Assembly: GCA_003223245.1 (NCBI GenBank)
Contig: QHYI01000126.1
Span: 1-60,570 of the forward strand
Reading direction: 5' to 3'
Source: Acidobacteriota bacterium
Lineage (GTDB): Bacteria > Acidobacteriota > Terriglobia > Acidiferrales > UBA7541
Length of the DNA stretch: 60,570 nt
Shown here: piece after piece, positions 1 to 6,611 of the stretch
How positions within the stretch are numbered: position 1 is the stretch's first letter
Layout of the letters: every line of letters begins with the position of its first letter
Position numbers and translations under genes: made by a program
Notes under the pieces: generated by a model
Databases searched by the model: none
Told to the model about the DNA's origin: nothing
Seen by the model: the letters and a program-made list of their open reading frames with translations, nothing else

Positions 1-391
1 TACTCGCTCTCACTGTTTGGGCCTTCCTCACTCGCGTGAGTGCTACGCCCGCTGCTGACTTCTGCGGCAGGATCAGAGTGAATTACTTCACCCTCAGTCG
101 TGAATCCGCGACGTGCCGCAGATCTCCCGTGATAAGTTCGACCGCTTTCGATACGCGACCGCCGGATTTACCACCAGCGCCCTTGATGGATACGGACTTT
201 GCGATCAGTGGCCCGCGCGTCCGACGCCGTAGGCCTCGAATCCAGTTCTTGTCCATCAGCCCGTATCTTTGCTCCACGCTTCCTTTAGACACCGCCTCAC
301 GGTGGTGCCCATGCGCTTCGCTACCCTTCACCTCCATCAGGTTGGGGCGGGACTTTCACCCGCTAGCTGCCGAACATGCACGGCGTACCAC
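1..391 (-). mobile_element. Group II intron, 5' part (runs off the left edge)
   Basis: Read on the minus strand, the segment begins GTGGTACGCC at position 391 and continues with GCTAGCGGGTGAAAGTCCCG (376-357 region) and a run of short purine-rich helices. This is the kind of sequence found in domain I of bacterial group II introns, and the start is close to the GUGYG 5' consensus. No reverse transcriptase frame is visible; in this orientation it would lie beyond position 1. The element starts directly after the T-tract of a hairpin terminator, the insertion habit known for class C introns. The short open frames here do not resemble proteins. The intron type is recognised by pattern only, so the class is inference. 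Confidence 0.6.
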
Positions 392-420
392 AAAAAGCCT
401 CGTCCGGAAGGTTCCGGACG
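392..420 (-). terminator. Rho-independent terminator of the FecR-domain gene
   Basis: A perfect 9-bp inverted repeat (CGTCCGGAA-GG-TTCCGGACG, 401-420) is followed on the minus strand by GAGGC and five T residues (396-392). It lies about 30 bases past the stop codon of the gene ending at 449. The probable group II intron starts at the next base. Confidence 0.75.
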
Positions 421-448
421 GGCTGCGATTAGAACTCAGAATTCGGTA

Positions 449-2920
449 TTAGCGACCATGGTGGCCACCGCCACCGTGGGAGCCGCCGCCACCACCGCCA
501 CCGTGGAAGCTGCCGCTGCCGCCGCCACCGTGGAAGCTGCCGCCGCCACCGCCACCGTGAAAGCTACCGCCGCCACCGCCATAACTACCGTGGTAGCCCC
601 CGCCACCTCCACCGTAGCTACGAGCGCCCCCGCCGCCACTATAGCCGTGGTAGCCCCCGTAGCTCCCTCCGCCACCATAAGCGCCATAGCTGCGGCTCGG
701 CGGAGAGTAGGGGCGAGACGGCGCAGGATAGCTGCGGCCTGGTGAAGAATAGGTCCCCGGCGAATAAGCGCGCTGCTGCGCATAACTGCGGGGCCCATAG
801 GATGGGTTGTTGTAGCTGCGCGGCCCGGCGGTGCGCCCGCCGTTCGAATAGCTCGGGCGGTTGCCGTCGCGCGGTCCGCCGCTGCCAGCCCAGGGTGGGC
901 GATCGTTATAGACGCGAGCCGAGTTTCGGGCTGGCCCATTGCTGGGGCGCGCCGAACCGCTGCCCGATTGTGGACGATCGCTGGATGTGCGAGGCGCATT
1001 CGGCGCTGGTCCAGGAACGGGCCGATTCGGAGCGGAGACCTGCGGCGGACGGTCGTTCATCGTGCGCGGAGAATTCTGCGCTGGTGCATTGCTTGGGCGC
1101 GCCGAACCGCTGCCCGATTGTGGGCGATCGCTGGATGTGCGAGGCGCATTCGGCGCTGGTCCAGGAACGGGCCGATTCGGAGCGGAGACCTGCGGCGGAC
1201 GGTCGTTCATCGTGCGCGGAGAATTCTGCGCTGGTGCATTGCTTGGGCGGTTCGCACCGAAGCCCTGCGGCGCGCGCCCGCGGTCCGTGGTGTTGCCCTG
1301 CGCTTCCCAAGTACGCAGATTGCTGCTGGGCCGCTGGGCGGAAGGCGGGCGGTTCTGCATGATTTCACGCTGCCGCGCGCTCAATCCGGTGTTCGTTTGA
1401 GTATTGCCTGGCCTGTTTTCAAGACCGGCGTTTGCTCTCGCCGGCGCGCCAGCCTGAGGATTTCCAAAGCGCCCGGCGCTCAATGCCCTTCCGCCATTCA
1501 TCGTGTGCACCGGAGCATTTACGGCGCGGGGGGAAGGAGCCGTGCGCGCCATAACCGGCCGGCCCTGCACTCCAGAAGGCGGGCGCGCCACGTGCGAATT
1601 GAAGTTTGCAGCGCCCAAGGTGCTGTGCTGCGTGGGATGGACGCCCACGGAGTTTGTCACCCGAGTGCCGTTCAAAGCGGACGCTGTTAGACGCTGGTTT
1701 GCTCGATTGACGAGTCCGCCGTTCGCGAAGGCGGTGCGCGAAGTAGTCGTGACCGCGCGCAAGTTACGGGCATTCACGAAATTGAAGTTTCTGTTGTTCA
1801 GTACATTCACGTTACGGATGAAAGTGTTGTGGACATTGATGATGTTGATGAATCCATGGCTGCACGGGAACCACGGGAAGAACGGCTCGCCCCATCCCAA
1901 CGGGAACCAGCCTACGCCCAGGCCGAATCCGAAGCCACCACCGAGCCAGCCTACGAACGCGGGTCCGTAGATAGGAGGACCGAAGAAAGGTCCGGGGCAC
2001 CAACCCCAAGCGCCGCCAATGAATGCCCAGCGGCCGTAGTGGAAGGGAGCAAAGCCCCAGGGTTCGTAGTCAATCCAAGTCCAGCCCCACGGAGCGACCC
2101 AGTTCCAATAGCCATAGCTGTAAGGAGCCCAGTAGGGAGGCACATCGGCAGGGAACCAAACGTGACCGTATTCGGGCTCGTCGCGCCAAGTGCCGTTGTC
2201 ATCGAGGTCGTCATAGCCGGGCATGTCGCGCGAAACATAATTTCCGGATGCCGAGCGGTCTTCTTTCAGGTCGCGCTCTTCGCCCCACTTGTCGAGCCCG
2301 TCAGGACCGGGCCATTGCACAATGCTGTAGGTGGGGTTCTCTACGCCGTTAAATTCCGCTTGCTCGCCGGCATGCACTTCATAGGTTTTTCCTTCGGCGG
2401 TGATCTCACCTGCGCCGCGAATCACCGAAATGCGAGAGGAGCCGCCGGCTTCGTTCACGTCGATGCGAAAGGCGCCTGCTTCCTTAACGTTGAAAACCAC
2501 GTTCGGGGTATCCACTTCATAGATATCGCCTTCACGCAATTCACGAACGCGGAAGTTGACGCTGCCTTCCGGAACGCGGGCTTGGGTAATGCCCTGGTCG
2601 AGGTTCAAAAAAGAAAAAGCCGTCATGCTGCCGAGATGGAAGGTCGCTTCGCCGGCTTGCAATTCGGCGCGGGAGTCTTTGTCCGCCCAAATCTTGTCGC
2701 CGATGGTCACGGGGCGGTTGCGTGCGGCTTCTCCCCAATCGCCTTGGCCGCCAGGCTGCATGGAGACAGAACCTTCTACAATGCTGAGACGGGCGACGCG
2801 CGTGGGGGGATCTTTCGCTTCGTCATCGGCGCGCGCCTGCGGCGCCACAAACAGCAAAAGCCCGGTGAGGCAGAGCAGAAGTCCTAGTTTGCTTCTGCTG
2901 TTCCATGTGGTCGTCTTCAT
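449..2920 (-). CDS. Secreted FecR-domain / DUF6600-like protein with W-rich core and Gly-rich tail
   Basis: The protein is 823 residues long. Residues 1-32 are a signal peptide ending in ARA before DD. About 88-190 form a FecR-like beta domain that includes DIYEVDTPN and GEITAEGKTYEVHAGEQAEF. Residues 225-345 are very rich in W, P, G and F (YWAPYSYGYWNW), as in DUF6600 proteins. An Asn-rich stretch follows, then a Pro/Arg/Ser-rich region containing two nearly identical 50-residue repeats (about 559-658). The last 80 residues are Gly/Ser/Tyr/His repeats. FecR-type domains of this kind are common in acidobacterial exported proteins; no enzymatic motif is seen. A surface or envelope structural role is inference. 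The ATG is preceded by GAGG, and a structured leader lies upstream. Confidence 0.8.
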   Translation of the reverse strand: MKTTTWNSRSKLGLLLCLTGLLLFVAPQARADDEAKDPPTRVARLSIVEGSVSMQPGGQGDWGEAARNRPVTIGDKIWADKDSRAELQAGEATFHLGSMTAFSFLNLDQGITQARVPEGSVNFRVRELREGDIYEVDTPNVVFNVKEAGAFRIDVNEAGGSSRISVIRGAGEITAEGKTYEVHAGEQAEFNGVENPTYSIVQWPGPDGLDKWGEERDLKEDRSASGNYVSRDMPGYDDLDDNGTWRDEPEYGHVWFPADVPPYWAPYSYGYWNWVAPWGWTWIDYEPWGFAPFHYGRWAFIGGAWGWCPGPFFGPPIYGPAFVGWLGGGFGFGLGVGWFPLGWGEPFFPWFPCSHGFINIINVHNTFIRNVNVLNNRNFNFVNARNLRAVTTTSRTAFANGGLVNRANQRLTASALNGTRVTNSVGVHPTQHSTLGAANFNSHVARPPSGVQGRPVMARTAPSPRAVNAPVHTMNGGRALSAGRFGNPQAGAPARANAGLENRPGNTQTNTGLSARQREIMQNRPPSAQRPSSNLRTWEAQGNTTDRGRAPQGFGANRPSNAPAQNSPRTMNDRPPQVSAPNRPVPGPAPNAPRTSSDRPQSGSGSARPSNAPAQNSPRTMNDRPPQVSAPNRPVPGPAPNAPRTSSDRPQSGSGSARPSNGPARNSARVYNDRPPWAGSGGPRDGNRPSYSNGGRTAGPRSYNNPSYGPRSYAQQRAYSPGTYSSPGRSYPAPSRPYSPPSRSYGAYGGGGSYGGYHGYSGGGGARSYGGGGGGYHGSYGGGGGSFHGGGGGGSFHGGGGSGSFHGGGGGGGSHGGGGHHGR
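946..1245 (-). repeat. Tandem duplication, 2 x 150 bp, inside the FecR-domain gene
   Basis: The 150-bp unit beginning GGCGCGCCGAACCGC at 946 recurs at 1096, and a third copy is broken off after a few bases near 1246. By eye the two full copies differ at one base (GTGGACGATCG against GTGGGCGATCG). Each unit encodes 50 residues (motifs NDRPPQVSAPNRPVPGP and SSDRPQSGSGSARPSN), so the frame is kept. Near identity points to a recent duplication or active homogenisation. Confidence 0.9.
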
Positions 2921-3106
2921 GACGAAACCTCGGTTCTCGGAGGGGACTGTTGGGCGTTTCTGAATCCGCCAGAAGAAGTCCTCCCGATGGAAGTCCTAAA
3001 CTGCTGGCCTCCAGTACATTGAACCCGAAGCCGGGAAAGAAGTTGCTCCTTCCGCGTGGAATCGGACTTCCTGCCTCGGCCGGGGCTATAACGTAAGACG
3101 TATGTA

Positions 3107-3210
3107 CGAGCCTGGAGGGTACCTGCCGCCCTTGCCCCGGACCCTAGCGCCACTGCTCGGAATGCTAGGCAGGTTCGCCGTACCTTGGGAGTACCAGAAT
3201 CAAAGGCTCG
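3107..3210 (-). promoter_or_regulatory. Structured 5' leader with nested inverted repeats
   Basis: Four nested complementary arms occupy this stretch: CGAGCCT 3107-3113 with AGGCTCG 3204-3210; GGGTAC 3117-3122 with GTACCT 3180-3185 (one G-U); CCTGCC 3122-3127 with GGCAGG 3168-3173; CTAGC 3144-3148 with GCTAG 3164-3168. A competing small hairpin GTAC-N7-GTAC (3180-3194) excludes the second pair. Read on the minus strand, the element lies about 190 bases ahead of the FecR-domain gene, with an AT-rich tract (3211-3265) that could hold the promoter. It fits no riboswitch class I know. A leader or cis-regulatory role is inference; the rest of the 2921-3268 gap holds no gene. Confidence 0.4.
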
Positions 3211-3268
3211 CACAAATCCTGTATGTTATTGAAAAAAAGCAGTTTATCATAAATCTATGCGTTAGAGT

Positions 3269-4594
3269 TTACGACCGGGCGCGCGACGGCTTTCGGGCCG
3301 GGACTCTCTCAAGCGTTTCGATGGTAATCTGCTTGTATCCGCCCTCGACGCGCACAACCATTTGATTCTTATCACCGACCGGCATTTTCAACTCCATCGG
3401 GTCGTGCTTCTCCACGACAGTGCCTGAAGCGCTGACGCGGGCATTCAGGAGCGTCTTAAGCCGCTGATTACCATCGGCAGGAAAGTACAGAACGCCCTTG
3501 TCAGTGGCGATTGCGAGAGGCACGCCACGGGCGAGACAGGCCGTGCCGCACTTCATATGGGAGACGTCCATGGCCGCGGCAACGTGCAGCATGTAGCAGG
3601 CGGCATCGACCACTCTGCCGGTCACCGTGATGGAATCGGACTCAGCAACTTGGCCGGCTGCTGCGACGCGAGTAAAAAGTGCGCTGTCGGGATGGAACAC
3701 GGCATTGAACACGCGAGCTTGCGTCGCGAGGCGATTCCGGATGAAGTTTGCCACGGCCGCCTGCTCCGCATCTTCCTCACTCTGCGGTTTCCCGAGGTTT
3801 GGACAAAGAGGTTCGGAACCTGTGAAGGTAAGGCAGCGGTTGTCTACAAAGGTGTTCGCTCCGGAGCTCGATTCATTCTTGATGTCCACGCCATCTGCCG
3901 TAGGATCTTGCACCGAGACCTGCACGGGAGGGTTGCCAACCACGAGGTTGCGACGGATGACATTGCCTTGAGTTAGTGCACCGATTACGATCCCGTTGGT
4001 ATTCCCGCTAGCGACGTTATCCTCCACGACGTTGTCGTGCGAAGCCAAGGCCGGGTTGGTGGGATTGCCTAGCAAGCCAATTCCGAAGTTTCGTCCCTGA
4101 GACGCGTATCCGTTTCCGATAAGCCGGTTCGCACGGAGCCGGCTGCGGCTGGCGCCGCCGAATAGTCATATGCCGCCGCAGGGGAAACTGCTGTTTCCAT
4201 TTCGTACGGAAACATTGTGGATCACATGGTGATTGGAGCCGCCTCCCACCAGGATGCCCGAGCGACAGTTTGTGGACACGGTTACATCCTTCACCGTAAC
4301 GCCCACACTGTTGTTTGCGAACATGCCCGCACCGCGAAACTGGCGAATCAAGCCCGGGCCGCGGATGGTGACGTCGGTTTGTCCGTAAACAGCGATGGCG
4401 GTCTCCTCCGTTGCCGGATTAAATGTTGTGGGGCCGCCATTACACGCTGTTTTCGGGTCAGCCTGTCCGGTTATAGTGAAACCATTCAACTGCAGCGTCA
4501 CATGCGAAGCGGCAATGGCGATGCAGGGCGCATTGCTGACCGTGGAGATGGTGAGGACTGGCTCATAGGAGCTCCTGACGCCGAAATTAGGCCC
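3269..4594 (-). pseudogene. Right-handed beta-helix (NosD/PbH1-like) protein, interrupted by TGA
   Basis: The frame from 4594 reads EPVLTISTVSNAPCIAIAASHVTLQLNGFTITG, then PbH1-type rungs (VTVKDVTVSTNCRSGILVGG, HHVIHNVSVRNGNS). It meets an in-frame TGA at 4168-4166 in the context CGGI-stop-LFGGASRSRLRANRLIGN. The same frame then continues through more rungs (NVVEDNVASGNTNGIVIG) to 3269, so one nonsense change, most simply TGG to TGA, splits it. The last 110 residues form a different domain (VTGRVVDAACYM, HMKCGTACLARGVPLAI) with paired Cys residues. No signal peptide or good start remains upstream: a TAG lies at 4597-4595, so the 5' end is also damaged. Function was probably an exported carbohydrate- or surface-related beta-helix protein. 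Confidence 0.7.
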
Positions 4595-4821
4595 CTAACG
4601 AAGTAGAAGGGATACACCACACCGTGAACTGCGCGTTAGCGTAAGCTCGAGAACGCAGCCTGTCAAGCGCGGACTTGGGCGCGTTGGGCGCGAACTTCGG
4701 AGGGAAAACCTGAATGTGGCTTTGACCGTCTGACTGACACAAGCCATGCTCCTCCGCAGATTTCCGAATCTTCTAACGCATATTCTTGCGATTTGCCTTT
4801 CCTGCGGCCGCGGCTCATCGG

Positions 4822-5787
4822 TCAGCGCAAGGCGGTGAAGAGGGCCTGCTTCCAGCGGGGGATGTCGATGGTCCAAACGACCTTGGTCTTGACGCCGGCT
4901 TTCAGCACGGAAGCCCATACCTTATCGTTGCGGTCATTCGCCGCCACGTTGAGGCGGTCGACTACGGTCATGCCGCGGGTGAGTTCGCTGGTCGTTTCGA
5001 TGTCGACATAATGGTCGGATTGGCTTGTAACGATGGACGGGTCCAACGCAATCGACATGGCCACGGGATCGGGCAAAGAAATGCCCTGCTCGCCGCTTTG
5101 CTCGAAATACGCTTCTTGAGCGCGGCTGTTGCACTCGATGGCAAAACGCGCGAGCGGCGTGTCCAGGCTGAGCACATGCTCGATATCCTTCAAGTTCAAA
5201 GCGGCTTCGCCGCGGCAAAGATGCCAGCCGACCAACTCAACGGGCAGACCGCTAAGCATTACGATGCGCGCGCCCTCCGGATCACACCAGATGTTGTACT
5301 CGGCGGCGGGCGTGACGTTACCTTCGCAACATGGCGCGCCGCCCATGATCACGCAGCGGCTTACTTTTTTCGTGATGGACGGTTTCTTCTGGAGGGCCAG
5401 CGCAATGTTCGTCAGCGGGCCAAGTGTCACCAAAACCAAGCCGGGATTCGCTTCAATCGTCTCCACAATGGCTTCAACGGCGTGCTTCTGTTCCGGCGAG
5501 CGGCGCGGAGCCAGATGGCCGTGATCGCCCAGCCCGTCATTGCCGTGAAACCAGTCCGCGCTTTGATGAGCACGGCGCAGCGGTTTTTCCGCGCCGACAA
5601 AAACCGCGACGTTCGAACCACAAAGTTCCGCGGTGTACCGCGCATTGCGCGCCGCTTGCTGCACGCCCACGTTTCCGGCCACCGCGGTGATGGCCAAGAC
5701 GCGCACGTCGGGCGAACGCAGCGCCATGATCAGTGCGACGACGTCATCGGAAGCGGTGTCGGTGTCAATGAGGAAGAGTGGTTTCAC
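4822..5787 (-). CDS. Nucleoside hydrolase, IunH/RihA family
   Basis: The protein has 321 residues, the normal length for inosine-uridine preferring nucleoside hydrolases, which cleave the N-glycosidic bond of ribonucleosides for purine/pyrimidine salvage. The calcium-binding motif DxDxxxDD is intact at the N-terminus (D8, D10, D14, D15). The family segment NIWCDPEGARIV lies near the middle and a second metal-site Asp is in LPDPVAMS. There is no signal peptide, so it should be cytoplasmic. The start is GTG (5787), with no clear Shine-Dalgarno sequence. A strongly structured intergenic segment ends 38 bases upstream on the same strand, so the gene might be expressed from or regulated by that region. 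Substrate preference cannot be read from the sequence. Confidence 0.88.
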   Translation of the reverse strand: MKPLFLIDTDTASDDVVALIMALRSPDVRVLAITAVAGNVGVQQAARNARYTAELCGSNVAVFVGAEKPLRRAHQSADWFHGNDGLGDHGHLAPRRSPEQKHAVEAIVETIEANPGLVLVTLGPLTNIALALQKKPSITKKVSRCVIMGGAPCCEGNVTPAAEYNIWCDPEGARIVMLSGLPVELVGWHLCRGEAALNLKDIEHVLSLDTPLARFAIECNSRAQEAYFEQSGEQGISLPDPVAMSIALDPSIVTSQSDHYVDIETTSELTRGMTVVDRLNVAANDRNDKVWASVLKAGVKTKVVWTIDIPRWKQALFTALR

Positions 5788-5825
5788 GGAGCGCTAGAAT
5801 AACAAAACCGGGCGAAACAAATTGA

Positions 5826-6001
5826 GGGGCCGGCAGAGCTCAGGCCGGTGAAACCCAACGGAAGAACATAACCGTCACCTCTTGTCCGTCGACATAGCGG
5901 TCCCAGATCGGCCGAGCAAGTAAGCGAACTGCACAACTTGCAGCGCTCAGAGCCGATGCCCGGGAGGTTCAAAGGGCCGACCGACTATAGACTCCAGCCC
6001 C
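5826..6001 (-). ncRNA. Structured RNA candidate, possibly 6S-like
   Basis: The 176-base segment is closed by GGGGCTGG (6001-5994, minus strand) pairing with CCGGCCCC (5833-5826). A second helix joins GGTCGG (5982-5977) and CCGGCC (5848-5843). ATCGGC (5957-5952) pairs with GCCGAT (5912-5907) around an apical CTGCA/TGCAG hairpin, and an ACGGA/TCCGT hairpin sits in the 3' single-stranded side. A long closing stem, central bubble, terminal stem and side hairpin in about 180 bases is the architecture of 6S RNA. A T-rich tract follows the closing stem on the minus strand, which favours that strand. Alternatives are a leader of the nucleoside hydrolase gene, or transcription from the plus strand. 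Confidence 0.45.
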
Positions 6002-6137
6002 TGCCAACACGCACGACGCGCTGACCTGTAACAAAATCCCCTTACCCCACTACCAAAACAAAGGCGTATGATGGGTGCGCCCGAGCCCCAATTCTGGTAT
6101 CTTCTGCAACGCTGAATTTGTCCCCGCCGGAGAAGCC

Positions 6138-6602
6138 ATGAAGATCAATCTAAGTATCAACGGGAAAAGCTATTCCCAAGACGTCGAGCCGCGCCTGCTG
6201 CTCATCCATTTCCTTCGCGAGGTCGCAGGGCTGACGGGCACGCACATGGGCTGCGAGACTTCGCTCTGCGGTGCGTGCACCGTGGAGCTGAACGGCAAGG
6301 CCATCAAGAGTTGCACGATGTTCGCCGTGCAAGCGAACGGCGCGGAGATCGTGACCGTGGAGGGCTTGGCGAATAACGGAAAACTCGATCCGGTTCAGGA
6401 AGCGTTCTGGAACGAGCACGGCTTGCAGTGCGGCTTCTGTACCCCGGGAATGATCATGGCGTCGAAGCAGATTCTCGATCGCAATCCCTCGCCTACCGAA
6501 GAAGAAGTTCGTCACGGGCTCGAAGGCAATGTCTGCCGCTGCACTGGATACCAGCACATCGTCAACGCCGTCAAAGCCGCCGCTGCCGGCGCGGGAAAGT
6601 AG
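6138..6602 (+). CDS. coxS: Molybdenum hydroxylase small subunit, [2Fe-2S] (CoxS-like)
   Basis: The 154-residue protein carries two [2Fe-2S] clusters that pass electrons between the molybdenum site of CoxL and the FAD of CoxM. The plant-type ferredoxin cluster ligands are in [16 protein letters not shown], with a fourth Cys in KSCTMF. The second cluster uses CGFCTPGM and NVCRCTGY. The start is ATG 6138, with GGAG just upstream; an upstream in-frame extension lacks family sequence. It is followed after 9 bases by coxL. The order S-L-M is the form II arrangement. Whether CO or another substrate (for example an aldehyde, purine or aromatic N-heterocycle) is used is not settled by this subunit. 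Confidence 0.92.
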   Translation: MKINLSINGKSYSQDVEPRLLLIHFLREVAGLTGTHMGCETSLCGACTVELNGKAIKSCTMFAVQANGAEIVTVEGLANNGKLDPVQEAFWNEHGLQCGFCTPGMIMASKQILDRNPSPTEEEVRHGLEGNVCRCTGYQHIVNAVKAAAAGAGK

Positions 6603-6611
6603 GAGGCGACC

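Noticed and set aside
269-745. Ala/Thr-rich open frame on the plus strand
   Set aside because: It is the antisense image of the Gly-rich tail codons of the FecR-domain gene.
946-1245. CRISPR-like repeat
   Set aside because: Only two 150-bp units without spacers; they are in frame and coding.
3107-3120. SAH riboswitch: CCAGGCTCG on the minus strand
   Set aside because: The rest of the SAH aptamer (GAGGAGCGCTGC and the pseudoknot arm) is not found, and the gene is unrelated to methionine or SAH metabolism.
3109-3153. Cobalamin riboswitch: GAGCC-TGGAG-ACCTGCC resembles the B12 box, and GCCACTG is also present
   Set aside because: On the plus strand the two elements are in the reverse of the riboswitch order, the gene downstream on that strand is a convergent pseudogene, and the other conserved blocks are missing.
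4166-4168. Selenocysteine TGA in the beta-helix gene
   Set aside because: No stem-loop of SECIS type was seen behind it, the protein is not a redox enzyme, and Trp is the likely ancestral residue.
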